Positions 1-8,419 of a stretch of DNA of 43,915 bases are shown one piece after another (the stretch's first letter is position 1; each line of letters starts with the position of its first letter). Location: assembly GCA_947499075.1 (NCBI GenBank), contig CANMNA010000010.1, forward strand, positions 1-43,915, written 5' to 3'. The translations under genes and the position numbers were made by a program. Source of the DNA: Myxococcales bacterium. GTDB lineage: Bacteria; Myxococcota_A; UBA9042. The notes beneath the pieces are model-generated. The model had not been told where the DNA came from. It did no database searches and worked only from the letters and a program-made list of their open reading frames with translations.

Positions 1-312
1 CGGCGCCGACACCACCGCTGGCAGCGACGTAAGGAACTGTCCAAGTATGGCTTGGGCAGTTCGTGCTTGCTTGGTGGGTCGCAAGCTCGCGGCTTGACAG
101 CCGACTCGCCGCTCCTTGCAGCACCAAAGTGATCGAGTTGTTCCTTGACTGTTCCTAACGGTGTCGGCCTGCGCCGACACCCGGCCGGGGCAGCCGCGCA
201 GGCGGGTGCCGTTACCTGTAGCCGCGCAATTCATTGCGACGGCGTTTCCCGGGGCGGCCAAGACTGCGATTACCGCTGTACTTTGCGAATCGGCTCAATT
301 GGCTACCCACTC
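1..312. other. Intergenic stretch downstream of korB
   Basis: No gene could be supported here. Short open frames enter from the left edge and stop at about positions 30, 98 and 132, so the 3' end of a rightward gene cut by the window edge cannot be excluded, but nothing recognisable is encoded. The stretch contains one perfect hairpin at 160-181, listed separately. Confidence 0.5.
160..181. terminator. GC-rich hairpin downstream of korB, possible terminator
   Basis: A perfect inverted repeat with 9-bp arms (GGTGTCGGC at 160-168, GCCGACACC at 173-181) and a 4-nt loop CTGC. It lies about 130 bp past the korB stop. No T-tract follows on either strand, so it is not a classical intrinsic terminator; it could be a Rho-assisted stop or an mRNA 3'-end stabiliser. 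Confidence 0.35.
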
Positions 313-1332
313 TTACGCCACCACCCAGCTGTTGCGCCCGTTGAGCAGCTTCTGCAGGTCCGGGGCCTTCTTGGCGGTGACAGCCGCGACCTGCTCGTTG
401 ATGAGCGCGTCGTAGCACGGCCGCGCCACCGCCCGAAACAGTCCGATCGGCGTCGGGAACTCAGGCGCCGTCATGCGCGCGAGCAGAAACGCGCGGGTGC
501 TGTCCGAATCGTGGGCATCGTGGACCCACGCATCCGCTTCGGTCAGGCCATTTTCGCCCAACTGAAACACCACCGGGCGCACGCCGACCAGCCTGATGCC
601 CTTGTCGCGCTTGGCCCCGAAAATCATCGGCTTGCCGTGCTCAAGCAGCAGCGTCTGCTCGGCCCGCACGTCTTTGAGCGCCAGGTGATCCCAGGCGCCA
701 TCATTGAAAATGTTGCAGTTTTGGAAGATCTCGATGAACGCCGTGCCCTGAAACGCCGCTGCCGCCGCCAGCACGTCAGCGCCGCCTTTGGCATCGACAT
801 CGATAAAGCGCGCCACGAACGAGGCTTCGGCGCCGACTGCCAACGCCAGCGGATTGAACGGGTGGTCGACCGAGCCAAAGGGCGTCGACTTGGTCTTCTT
901 GCCAAACTCCGAAGTCGGCGAAAACTGGCCTTTGGTCAAGCCATAGATCCGGTTGTTGAACAGCAGCACCTTGGCGTTGACGTTGCGGCGCAGCAAGTGG
1001 ATGAAGTGATTGCCGCCGATCGACAGCGCATCGCCATCGCCCGTGGCCATCCACACTTGCAGGTCAGGCCGCGCAACCTTGAGGCCTGTCACAAACGCCG
1101 GAGCCCGACCATGGATGCTGTGAAAGCCATAGGTTGCCATGTAGTACGGAAACCGCGATGAGCAGCCAATGCCGGCCACCGTGGCGATCTGGTGCGGCGC
1201 CACGCCCTGCTTGGCCAGCGCGCGCTGCACGGCCGCCAAAATGGCGTAGTCGCCACATCCGGGGCACCAGCGCACTTCCTGATCGGTCGCAAAGTCCTTG
1301 GGCTTGAGATCGACGCGCAGATTTTCACTCAT
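313..1332 (-). CDS. korB: 2-oxoacid:ferredoxin oxidoreductase, beta subunit (KorB-like)
   Basis: This is the thiamine-diphosphate subunit of a 2-oxoacid (probably 2-oxoglutarate) ferredoxin oxidoreductase, which converts the oxoacid plus CoA to acyl-CoA, CO2 and reduced ferredoxin. The 339 residues are the usual length. CPGC at 23-26, C57 and C206 are the four cysteines expected to hold a [4Fe-4S] cluster. GDGD (98-101) through NNRIYGLTKGQ (126-136) is the ThDP/Mg motif. The ATG is preceded by GGAGG with a 6-nt spacer, and the gene starts 24 nt after korA, so the two are one operon. The family also contains pyruvate-type enzymes, and substrate cannot be settled from sequence; KorB is favoured because the gamma and alpha parts are fused in its partner. 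Confidence 0.93.
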   Translation of the reverse strand: MSENLRVDLKPKDFATDQEVRWCPGCGDYAILAAVQRALAKQGVAPHQIATVAGIGCSSRFPYYMATYGFHSIHGRAPAFVTGLKVARPDLQVWMATGDGDALSIGGNHFIHLLRRNVNAKVLLFNNRIYGLTKGQFSPTSEFGKKTKSTPFGSVDHPFNPLALAVGAEASFVARFIDVDAKGGADVLAAAAAFQGTAFIEIFQNCNIFNDGAWDHLALKDVRAEQTLLLEHGKPMIFGAKRDKGIRLVGVRPVVFQLGENGLTEADAWVHDAHDSDSTRAFLLARMTAPEFPTPIGLFRAVARPCYDALINEQVAAVTAKKAPDLQKLLNGRNSWVVA

Positions 1333-1356
1333 CTTGGGCCTCCGTTTCGCTGGCGG

Positions 1357-3219
1357 TCAGTTGGGGAGCACATCGATAATGGCCTGCTTGATTTCGCTCA
1401 CCGTCAGCGGCTGACCGGCAATGCGGTTGTAACCCTGGCAGTCGATGGCGTACTTGCCGCGCAGCAGGCTCAGCAGTTGGCCATTGTTGATCTCCGGCAC
1501 CAGCACCACTTTGAATTGACGCAAGATCTCGCCAGTATCCTTGGGCAGCGGGCTGAGCCAGCGAATCTGCAAGTGCGCGACCTTGTGGCCTTGGGCACGC
1601 AGCTGCCGCACCGCCGTAATCGCAGCGCCGTAGGGCGAACCCCAGGTGACCACTAGCACATCGCCGCTAGTCTGGCCTTCGATCTGACTGGGCGGCAACT
1701 GATCAGCGATCGCATCGACCTTGGCCTGCCGCAGCTTGGTCATGGCGTGGTGGTTGGCGGCGTCGTAGCTGATGTGGCCGGTCTTGTCCCACTTCTCGAT
1801 GCCGCCGATGCGGTGCTCCAGACCGGGCGTGCCCAGCTTGATCCACGGCCGCGCCAGCGTCACCGGATCGCGCAGGTAGGGCAACAGCGGCTCGCCGCCC
1901 AGCTTGTCAACGGAGTCCAAGAAATTGGGATCGATTCGCACCAGGCTGTCGACGTCTGGAATTTTCCAAGGCTCCGCGCCATTGGCGATCGCCCCGTCGG
2001 ACAGCAAGATGACCGGCACCCGGTAGGTGATCGCGACCCGGCAGGCCTCGTAGGCGCACTCAAACGCGTCGCCCGGCGAGCGCACCGCCAGCACCGCCAC
2101 GGGGCACTCGCCGTTGCGGCCGTGCAGCGCCTGCAGCAAGTCCGCCTGCTCGGTTTTGGTCGGCAGGCCGGTCGAAGGCCCGCCGCGCTGGACATCGATG
2201 ACCACCAACGGCAATTCGGTCATCACCGCCAAGCCGATCGCCTCGGACTTCAGCGCCAGTCCAGGACCTGAGGTCGCCGTGGCGCCCAGCATGTTGCCAA
2301 AACTGGCCCCAATCGCCGAGCAGACAGCGGCAATTTCGTCCTCGGCTTGAAAGGTCCGCACGCCAAACTCTTTGTATTGCGCCAGGCTGTGCAAGATGTC
2401 CGACGCTGGCGTAATCGGATAACTGCCGTAAAACAGCCCGATGCCGGCGCGGTAGGTCGCCGCAATCATGCCGAACGCCACCGCTTCGTTGCCAGAGATC
2501 GAGCGGTAGGTGCCCGCAACCGTGTCCTGTGCCGGCGGCACTTTGTAGCGAACGTGAAAAATCTCGGTGTTTTCACCGAAGTTCCATCCGGCTTGGAACA
2601 CGGCTTGGTTGGCCGCCCGCAGCTCAGGCTTGCTGGCAAACTTGAGGTCAATTTCTTGCACCACCAAGTCGGTATTGCGGTCGAACAGCCAAAACACCAC
2701 GCCCAGCGCAAAGTAGTTCTTGCAGCGCTCGACTTCCTTGGCCGATAAGCCCATGCCCTGCAGGGCATCACTGGTCAAGCGGGCCAAGTCGATGCAAAAC
2801 AACTGGTACTCGGACAGTGAGCCATCTTCGAGCGGGTTGGTCGTGTAGCCGGCCATCGCCAAGTTGCGGGTGGTGAACGCATCACTGTTGGCGATCAGCA
2901 CGCCGCCGGGCAACAGCCAGCGCTTGTTGCTGGCCAGCGCTGCCGGGTTCATCACTACCAGCACGTCGGCGCGGTCGCCGGGCGTCAAGATGTCGTGGCT
3001 GGCGAAGTGCAACTGGAAGCCGGAGACACCGGCCAAGGTGCCCGCAGGCGCCCGGATTTCGGCCGGAAAGTCCGGAAATGTCGCGGTGTCGTTGCCCACC
3101 ACCGCCGAGGCGGCGGTAAATTGGCTGCCGGTCAACTGAATACCGTCGCCCGAGTCGCCGGCAAAGCGGATCACGACCGCGTCGCGCAACTCGCTGGGTT
3201 TGACGGAAGTGGCTTGCAT
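1357..3219 (-). CDS. korA: 2-oxoacid:ferredoxin oxidoreductase, fused gamma-alpha subunit (KorA-like)
   Basis: The partner of KorB is 620 residues with two parts. The N-terminal gamma domain (about 1-190) begins with the FAGDSGDGIQLTG-type motif and includes FPAEIRAPAGT. The alpha (pyrimidine-binding) domain follows from about 235 with YPITPASDILH, AEDEIAAV, GASFGNMLGATATSGPGL and QRGGPSTGLPTKTEQADL. Gamma-alpha fusion is the usual arrangement in KorA of aerobic bacteria that run the TCA cycle with ferredoxin. The ATG has GGGGGT just upstream. The 136 bp between this start and the small gene upstream could hold a promoter, but I see no strong one. No own ferredoxin cluster is visible, so an external ferredoxin is implied. 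Confidence 0.93.
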   Translation of the reverse strand: MQATSVKPSELRDAVVIRFAGDSGDGIQLTGSQFTAASAVVGNDTATFPDFPAEIRAPAGTLAGVSGFQLHFASHDILTPGDRADVLVVMNPAALASNKRWLLPGGVLIANSDAFTTRNLAMAGYTTNPLEDGSLSEYQLFCIDLARLTSDALQGMGLSAKEVERCKNYFALGVVFWLFDRNTDLVVQEIDLKFASKPELRAANQAVFQAGWNFGENTEIFHVRYKVPPAQDTVAGTYRSISGNEAVAFGMIAATYRAGIGLFYGSYPITPASDILHSLAQYKEFGVRTFQAEDEIAAVCSAIGASFGNMLGATATSGPGLALKSEAIGLAVMTELPLVVIDVQRGGPSTGLPTKTEQADLLQALHGRNGECPVAVLAVRSPGDAFECAYEACRVAITYRVPVILLSDGAIANGAEPWKIPDVDSLVRIDPNFLDSVDKLGGEPLLPYLRDPVTLARPWIKLGTPGLEHRIGGIEKWDKTGHISYDAANHHAMTKLRQAKVDAIADQLPPSQIEGQTSGDVLVVTWGSPYGAAITAVRQLRAQGHKVAHLQIRWLSPLPKDTGEILRQFKVVLVPEINNGQLLSLLRGKYAIDCQGYNRIAGQPLTVSEIKQAIIDVLPN

Positions 3220-3356
3220 GTTACCCCCGAGATAGTCCCGGCCGGCACCGCTGGACGCGGGCCAAGGACACCGGACAACGCAACCGAATCCGCAGCCGCG
3301 GTTCGGCCAACTGAAACTGGGTCAACGCGACGCCTTGCAGCGACCTCGCCCGCAGG

Positions 3357-3608
3357 CTAGTCGTCGGCGTCGCCATCGGCGGCACTTGCCGGGGCGGCAT
3401 CGGCCTGTGCTTCGCGCAACCGCGCCTTGCGCCGCTTGTTCAACCGCACCTCGCCGCCATCGGCCTTGACCATGGCGCGCCGGGTGCCGGTCGCCGCCAC
3501 CAGCGACAGATCGGCCTTGTGGCCGCGCAGCAGCATCGCAGAACCAAAGACATACAGTGCAACGAAAACGCCAAGCACCATCAATTCACGGACAAAATCT
3601 GGATCCAT
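3357..3608 (-). CDS. Small single-span membrane protein of unknown function
   Basis: I do not recognise this 83-residue protein. It has one hydrophobic segment at about 9-27 (ELMVLGVFVALYVFGSAMLL) followed by a basic stretch (LNKRRKARLREAQ) and an Ala/Asp-rich acidic tail. That suggests a short N-out/C-in or tail-facing-cytoplasm membrane protein. The start is well supported: GAGGTGAA lies 2 nt before the ATG. It sits 80 bp downstream of cysS and 137 bp upstream of korA on the same strand. Its position beside korAB hints at a role near that complex, but nothing in the sequence shows it. Confidence 0.7.
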   Translation of the reverse strand: MDPDFVRELMVLGVFVALYVFGSAMLLRGHKADLSLVAATGTRRAMVKADGGEVRLNKRRKARLREAQADAAPASAADGDADD

Positions 3609-3688
3609 ACTTCACCTCGTTCAGTTGGGGCCACCTCGGAGGCGGCCATGGGCGCCAGTGGCGCTCCGTTCTCTTTACCCAGCAGCGG

Positions 3689-5170
3689 TCAAGACTCTCC
3701 AAGCAGGGGCCGCCACTGCGTGCCCTGCGGCGAGTCGCGCAATTCGACGCCACCGCGCAGCAATTCGTCGCGCAACTCGTCGGCTTTGGCCCAATTTTTG
3801 TCGGCACGCGCCGTCGTCCGCTCGGCGACCAACCGCTGCACCCACTGCAGCGCCTCGCCGTCTTTGGGAAACATGCGCTCGCGGACCAACTCGACAATCT
3901 CGGCCGCGGTCTGGGCCGGATCGTGAAACACGCCCAAAATGGCGCCGACTTCGCGCACCAGCGCCCGCACACTGGCGATGGTCCCCGGCTTCTCGGGCCC
4001 CTTGGGCTTCTCCAGCGCCCGCGCCAGCGCCGCCATCGGCTCGGACAGCGCCGCCAGCAACCGCGACGTGTTGAAGTCGTCGCATAGGGCGTCCTGCACT
4101 TCGCGCCGCGCCACCTTGACGACCTCGGGCTCCAGACCCGCAGAAGGTCCCGGCCGCGCCAGCACTTCGTCGGCCAAGGCCAGCTTCTCGCACATGTACA
4201 GCACGCGTCGCGCCGCATCGTCGAGCGACTTGTCTGAAAAATTCAGCGGTTGCGTGTAGTGGGCCGTCAGCAGGTAATAGCGCAGCACCTGCGGGTGGTA
4301 GCGCAGCAGCACGTCGCGGATCGTGAAAAAATTGCCGAGCGACTTGCTCATCTTCTCGCTGTCGATCGTGACAAAGCCGTTGTGCAGCCAATAGCGCGCA
4401 AATTCGGCACCGGTCGCGGCCTTGGACTGCGCGAGTTCGTTCTCATGGTGCGGAAACACCAAGTCCTTGCCGCCGCCGTGCAAGTCAAAAGTCTCGCCGA
4501 GGTGCTTGCACGACATGGCCGAGCACTCGATGTGCCATCCGGGTCGTCCCAAACCCCACGGCGACGGCCAGGACGGTTCGCCGGGCTTGGCGCTCTTCCA
4601 CAGCGCAAAATCGGCCTGATTGCGCTTGCGCTCGTCGTGGCTGACCCGATCAGATGCCCCCGCCTGGTTGTCGTCCTGGACCCGACCCGATAGCGCGCCG
4701 TACTGAGCGAACGCATCGACGCCAAAGTAGACGTCCTGACCGCCAAATTCGCCGGGCACCACGTAGGCGTGGCTGCGCGCGATGATCTGCTCGACCATCG
4801 CCACGATTTCAGGCATGTGGGTGGTCACCCGCGGCTCGACATCGGGGCGTTCGCATCCCAACCTGTCCATGTCTTCGTAAAATGCCGCGATGAAGCGATC
4901 GGTCAATGCATCGCAGCTCTCGCCATTCTTGGTGGCGCGTGCGATGATTTTGTCGTCAACGTCAGTAAAATTGCGCACATAGCGCACTTTATAGCCCAAG
5001 TGGCGCAACGCGCGGACGATGACATCGAACACGACATAGACGCGGGCGTGGCCAACATGGCAGTAGTCGTAAACCGTCACACCGCAGACGTAGAGCGCCA
5101 CGTGCCCGGGCCGCAGCGGCACGAACAGCTCTTTTTGGCGCGTAAGCGTGTTGGTCAGACGCAGCGACAC
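3689..5170 (-). CDS. cysS: Cysteinyl-tRNA synthetase
   Basis: Charges tRNA-Cys with cysteine in the cytoplasm. It is a class I synthetase of 493 residues, slightly longer than the about 460-residue E. coli enzyme. The HIGH motif appears as HVGH (38-41) and KMSKS is at 273-277. The Zn2+ ligands that select cysteine are C29, C216, H241 and E245 (in HHENE). The start is GTG at 5168-5170 with AAGGA 6-7 nt upstream. The first codons read MSLRLTNTLTRQKELF, the normal N-terminus of the family. It is the first gene after the MITE-like element on this strand, so its promoter must lie within about 120 bp or within that element. Confidence 0.97.
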   Translation of the reverse strand: MSLRLTNTLTRQKELFVPLRPGHVALYVCGVTVYDYCHVGHARVYVVFDVIVRALRHLGYKVRYVRNFTDVDDKIIARATKNGESCDALTDRFIAAFYEDMDRLGCERPDVEPRVTTHMPEIVAMVEQIIARSHAYVVPGEFGGQDVYFGVDAFAQYGALSGRVQDDNQAGASDRVSHDERKRNQADFALWKSAKPGEPSWPSPWGLGRPGWHIECSAMSCKHLGETFDLHGGGKDLVFPHHENELAQSKAATGAEFARYWLHNGFVTIDSEKMSKSLGNFFTIRDVLLRYHPQVLRYYLLTAHYTQPLNFSDKSLDDAARRVLYMCEKLALADEVLARPGPSAGLEPEVVKVARREVQDALCDDFNTSRLLAALSEPMAALARALEKPKGPEKPGTIASVRALVREVGAILGVFHDPAQTAAEIVELVRERMFPKDGEALQWVQRLVAERTTARADKNWAKADELRDELLRGGVELRDSPQGTQWRPLLGES

Positions 5171-5289
5171 GAAGTTTCCTTAACTAAAAAGCCGGGTTGC
5201 GTTGCCGACCGCCAAACGCAGGCCGGACGCAAGGGGGCGAAAGCGTAGCAGAAGGCGGTTGGACCGGCAACCTCGTCGTTACGTCGGGC
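5171..5289. other. Upstream region of cysS
   Basis: This 119-bp stretch lies between the cysS start and the edge of the MITE-like element. Apart from the AAGGA ribosome binding site of cysS, I see no gene and no strong promoter hexamers. Confidence 0.4.
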
Positions 5290-5465
5290 CAGGGCGGTCG
5301 CAAGAACGGCAAGCAGCCTCTTCGGCGACGGTTATCCGGCCTCACCCCGCTCGCTCGGCTGCGCCGGCGAGCGTCCCTCTCCCACTTGGGAGAGGGACGT
5401 CGCCGTGGGCCACCACGGCGGCGGGTGAGGCCGAATCAGGACTTGCGGTTCTTGCGATAGCCCTG
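5290..5465. mobile_element. MITE-like palindromic element, copy 1 (176 bp)
   Basis: A non-coding element with terminal inverted repeats. The left end reads CAGGGCGGTCGCAAGAAC and the right end, reverse-complemented, CAGGGCTATCGCAAGAAC; 21 of the outer 24 positions match. Inner arms are also complementary (CCTCACCCCGC against GCGGGTGAGG). The centre is a 12-bp hairpin at 5372-5399 (GTCCCTCTCCC, loop ACTT, GGGAGAGGGAC). A second copy lies at 26817-27124. The flanks TACGTCGGGC and TTCGTCAGTG agree at only 6 of 10 positions, so any target duplication here has decayed. The element ends 4 bp short of the rhomboid stop codon and could act as that gene's terminator. It encodes no transposase. Confidence 0.75.
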
Positions 5466-5469
5466 TTCG

Positions 5470-6699
5470 TCAGTGGTCGACCACCACGGCACTGACGCCG
5501 ACGGGCAGCGCTACGCTGGCCGAGCCTGCAGGCGGCAGCAGCGACTGCAAGATCTTGGCATACGTCTGCAACAGCGGCTGCGGCGCCGCGATGACCCACG
5601 CCAGATCGCTGCCCAAAGGATAGACAAGCACGCCGCTTTGGCGCTGCACCCACTGGCCCGACCGATTGGCGCGGTCCAGCGCCCGGTAGTCGTCGCCGTC
5701 GAGCGAAAACTGCTGGTCGCGCCGACCCAAAATCAGCAGGCCTTCGATCGGCAAGGCAAAACAGGCTTGGCGGCGCGTGCGCAGCGCCCACGCCGGATCG
5801 GTCAACTCGCCGGCACAGCGGCGCGAACCGGGCGACAGCGCCCCCCGGCGCAACAGCGCGGGCACTCGCAGCGCCAGGCCGTCGTAGTGCAAGGTCTCAA
5901 GCGCCATGGGACCCAGCGGCAACGGCCGCCCCAAGTGCAGGGCGCCCAACACCAAAGCGGCGAGCACCACCCCGCCGATCGCGTAACCCAGACCGCGCAC
6001 CCATCCCGCCGCGCGGCGCTGCCGGGCCGCCAGCGCCGTCACCGGCAAAAACTGCGGGTGCAGCGCGACACCTAGCAGCAGGCCCCCGAGGCATCCGCCG
6101 GCGTGGGCCAAGCGATCGGTGGCCTCGCTGCCCAAGGCCAGCAGAAACACCAACAGCAGCGCCGGCACGCCGACCATCCGCCAGCGCAGCTGCCCACCCA
6201 GCCGCGGCACCAGCTTGATGCCCAAGCCCAAAAGCGCCGCAAGCACGCCGAACACCGCGCCAGAGCTGCCAACCGACCACCACGCCCCGCCATGACCCAG
6301 CGCCGCAATGCCTGCAGCGAACGCCGAGGCCCAGTAGATCAGCCACAAGCGCGCAGAACCATAGGCTGCTTCGACAGGCCGGCCGATGACGGCGAGCATC
6401 GCTACATTGACGATCAGGTGGGCGGCATCGGCGTGCAGAAAAGTCCATGTCACCAGCCGCCACCACTGGCCGCGCAGCACCGCATCGCCAATGTAGGCAC
6501 CAGCCAACAGAATTTCGGTCTCGCCCCAGTCGCCCAGCCAGGCACCCAGCGACCACTGGACGGTGCCGCCCAGCACCAACATCGCGACCAGCCACGGCAA
6601 CAGTAGGCCGCGCTGACCAAACACGTCGCGCAGCCAGCCTTGCAGCGCCAGCTGGGTCGCGGCGCGGCTGCCCGGCAGAGGCACTGGCGCTTGCGTCAT
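5470..6699 (-). CDS. Rhomboid-family intramembrane serine protease with C-terminal extension
   Basis: A polytopic membrane protein of 409 residues. The rhomboid core spans about 30-215: WWRLVTWTFLHADAAHLIVN (79-98, with the conserved HxxxN at 94-98), the nucleophile motif GSSG with S146, and the partner histidine H199 in LAHAGG. These are the catalytic Ser and His of active rhomboids, which cleave substrate transmembrane helices. A further hydrophobic segment (about 236-254) leads into a soluble domain of about 150 residues that I do not recognise, possibly extracytoplasmic, and which is not part of the standard fold. The start is 9 bp after the upstream lipoprotein stop, so the two are probably cotranscribed. 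No clear ribosome binding site is visible. Confidence 0.88.
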   Translation of the reverse strand: MTQAPVPLPGSRAATQLALQGWLRDVFGQRGLLLPWLVAMLVLGGTVQWSLGAWLGDWGETEILLAGAYIGDAVLRGQWWRLVTWTFLHADAAHLIVNVAMLAVIGRPVEAAYGSARLWLIYWASAFAAGIAALGHGGAWWSVGSSGAVFGVLAALLGLGIKLVPRLGGQLRWRMVGVPALLLVFLLALGSEATDRLAHAGGCLGGLLLGVALHPQFLPVTALAARQRRAAGWVRGLGYAIGGVVLAALVLGALHLGRPLPLGPMALETLHYDGLALRVPALLRRGALSPGSRRCAGELTDPAWALRTRRQACFALPIEGLLILGRRDQQFSLDGDDYRALDRANRSGQWVQRQSGVLVYPLGSDLAWVIAAPQPLLQTYAKILQSLLPPAGSASVALPVGVSAVVVDH

Positions 6700-6708
6700 G
6701 GAGCCGCG

Positions 6709-7332
6709 CTACTTGGCGCGCGGAAACAGCCGCCCAAACGCCGCCAGCACATCGCGGCGCTGCGCATACGCCGTACGCATGGCTTCGAGACGCTCGGAAA
6801 TTTTGCCCATCCGCGCCTCAAAACCAGGCCGGATCTCGGCCGGGATATCCTGATCGTAGCCCACCGCTTTGAGCCGCACGCGGATCTCGGCCGCCTTTTG
6901 ATGGGCCAAGGCGATCGCGGCCTGTTTGTCGGACAAAAACTTCTCGAGCGCTGCCAGCGCTTTCTCGGGTGTCTTGGCGTTTTTCTCTAAAATGTCGATG
7001 CCTTGCTCCAAAAACTCGCTGTTGGTATCGATCGAGGCCTGCACTTCGGCTAGCGTCTTTTCGTCGAGCGCGATCTCAGGCTTGCCGTAGTACACGGGCG
7101 CGGCCGCGCCTGCGTCTGGCGAGACACAGGTCTTGCAATTGGGGTCAGGCTTGTTGCTGGCCACGTGTTCGCTATTTTGGGCTGCACTGACAGGCTCAGC
7201 AACGGTGGCTGTCGCCGCTGCCGGCAAGGCCGCTGGCGCGGCGGCAACGGCAGGCGGTGGCGGGGACTTGCCACAGGCGGCAGCAACAAGGCCCAGCGCA
7301 AACACGGCGCACACAAAATGAGTCGTCTTCAC
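6709..7332 (-). CDS. Predicted lipoprotein, helical, unknown function
   Basis: A 207-residue secreted protein with an N-terminal lipoprotein signal: MKTTHFVCAVFALGLVAAAC, where C20 ends the lipobox. A Pro/Ala-rich linker (about 23-60) carries one CKTC pair. The rest (about 85-205) is charged and predicted helical, with Lys/Glu/Ala heptad-like spacing. I know no family for it. The start is GTG, preceded by GAGG with a 5-nt spacer. It sits 42 bp after the minisatellite lipoprotein and 9 bp before the rhomboid gene, so the three probably form one transcript. A rhomboid next to membrane-anchored proteins might suggest a substrate, but that is only context. Confidence 0.75.
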   Translation of the reverse strand: MKTTHFVCAVFALGLVAAACGKSPPPPAVAAAPAALPAAATATVAEPVSAAQNSEHVASNKPDPNCKTCVSPDAGAAAPVYYGKPEIALDEKTLAEVQASIDTNSEFLEQGIDILEKNAKTPEKALAALEKFLSDKQAAIALAHQKAAEIRVRLKAVGYDQDIPAEIRPGFEARMGKISERLEAMRTAYAQRRDVLAAFGRLFPRAK

Positions 7333-7374
7333 AAAAACCTCGCATTGGTCAGGGGCTAGGCCACCAGCAGCGCG

Positions 7375-8349
7375 CTATAGGGTCTGCAGGAGCTTGCGGA
7401 CCCACTCCGCCTTGGGGTGATCGCCGTGGACGGACAGAAACTTCTCATAGACACGGCGGGCCTTGTCCGACTTGCCCGACTGCTGGTACAGCTGACCGAG
7501 CAGCAGCATCGCCTCATCGTAGGTGCCTGCGCCTTTCAGGGATTTTTCGGCGTTGCCGAGCTGGTCGCTGTCAAAGTAGGCCCGGCCAAGCAGCGTCATC
7601 GTCCGCACGCTGGGTCGCAGCTTGTAGGAGATACGTAAGTCGCTGATTGCACCCGAAAAATCTCCACGATCCAGCTTTTGCTTGCCGCTGTAGTACAGGT
7701 CGGTGGCATCGGCGCCGTCGGGGACCGCGACACCGGCTGCCTCGCCGACGCCCTTGGCCTCTTTAGGCTCTTTGGCTTCCTTCGGCTCTTTGGTTTCCTT
7801 CGGCTCTTTGGCTTCCTTCGGCTCTTTGGTTTCCTTCGGCTCTTTGGCTTCCTTCGGCTCTTTGGCTTCCTTCGGCTCTTTGGCTTCCTTCGGCTCTTTG
7901 GCTTCCTTCGGCTCTTTGGCGTCTTTGCCCTCTTTGGGCTCCTTGCCAGACTTGGCGGCGCGGATTTTCCCGGTCGCCTCCTCGTCGGGCAGCGCCGGCG
8001 GATCGGCTGCCGCGACGGCGACCTTACCTTTGGTGTCGGCTGGTTCCACCGCGGCTACCGGCGGCAGGCCGGTCGCGGCGGCGGCAGTAGCGGTGGCTTC
8101 GGCTGCTGTCGCACGCGCGGCCGCAGCGGGCGCGACGGTTGCGGTGGCGGGGGCCGAGACCGAGGTTGCGGCTGGTGGGGCCACCTGCGAAGGAAGCGAA
8201 CTGGGGTCCTCCAGCGCCTGCTGAACCTTGACGGCTATGCGATCGGTGGTGACGGGTAGCTCTGCCTGACAAGCGACCGCGCACACCGCCCACAGCCATG
8301 CCGGAGCGCAGCGAGGGGTGAAAAGCAATGGCAGAACTGTTTTGTGCAT
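7375..8349 (-). CDS. Repeat-containing lipoprotein with TPR-like C-terminus
   Basis: A protein of about 324 residues with three parts. The N-terminus (MHKTVLPLLF to AVAC) looks like a lipoprotein signal. An Ala/Pro/Thr-rich segment is followed by a highly charged tandem repeat of KEPKEA/KEPKET hexapeptides. The last 110 residues contain two to three TPR-like helical pairs (ATDLYYSGKQKLDRGDFSGA and AMLLLGQLYQQSGKSDKARR), which usually mediate protein contact. The start is uncertain: an in-frame GTG 33 nt upstream gives 335 residues, but ATG gives the better signal peptide and neither has a ribosome binding site. The repeat probably forms an extended spacer that keeps the TPR part away from the membrane. 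It lies downstream of the PLP-fold gene on the same strand. Confidence 0.78.
   Translation of the reverse strand: MHKTVLPLLFTPRCAPAWLWAVCAVACQAELPVTTDRIAVKVQQALEDPSSLPSQVAPPAATSVSAPATATVAPAAAARATAAEATATAAAATGLPPVAAVEPADTKGKVAVAAADPPALPDEEATGKIRAAKSGKEPKEGKDAKEPKEAKEPKEAKEPKEAKEPKEAKEPKETKEPKEAKEPKETKEPKEAKEPKEAKGVGEAAGVAVPDGADATDLYYSGKQKLDRGDFSGAISDLRISYKLRPSVRTMTLLGRAYFDSDQLGNAEKSLKGAGTYDEAMLLLGQLYQQSGKSDKARRVYEKFLSVHGDHPKAEWVRKLLQTL
7766..7909 (-). repeat. 18-bp minisatellite, eight units, in coding sequence
   Basis: Eight consecutive 18-bp units on the plus strand (GGCTCTTTGGCTTCCTTC), six identical and two with one change (C to T at 7784-7801 and 7820-7837). A diverged ninth unit follows at 7910-7927. 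Read on the coding strand each unit gives K-E-A-K-E-P, and the variant gives K-E-T-K-E-P. The near-perfect identity points to recent expansion by slippage or recombination; unit gain or loss keeps the frame. Confidence 0.95.
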
Positions 8350-8419
8350 GAATCGCGCTGGTGCGGACAGGGGCTGCCGCACGCAAGATGCGGCAGGGTA
8401 GCCGCGCAGCCTCAGAGGG

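Noticed and set aside
145..1161. Long plus-strand open frame opposite korB
   Set aside because: It mirrors the korB coding strand, is Arg/Ala-rich without a recognisable fold and has no ribosome binding site; it is an antisense shadow of GC-rich coding DNA.
5280..5475. Target-site duplication around MITE copy 1
   Set aside because: The flanking 10-mers agree at only 6 positions, which is not distinguishable from chance; only copy 2 has a convincing duplication.
7766..7927. Regular 18-bp repeats as a possible CRISPR array
   Set aside because: The units are directly joined without spacers and lie inside a coding frame, so this is a coding minisatellite.
7678..8259. Plus-strand frames with Leu/Phe- or Ser/Phe-rich repeats
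   Set aside because: They are the complement of the KEPKEA minisatellite read in other frames; the minus-strand lipoprotein with signal peptide and TPR end is the real gene.
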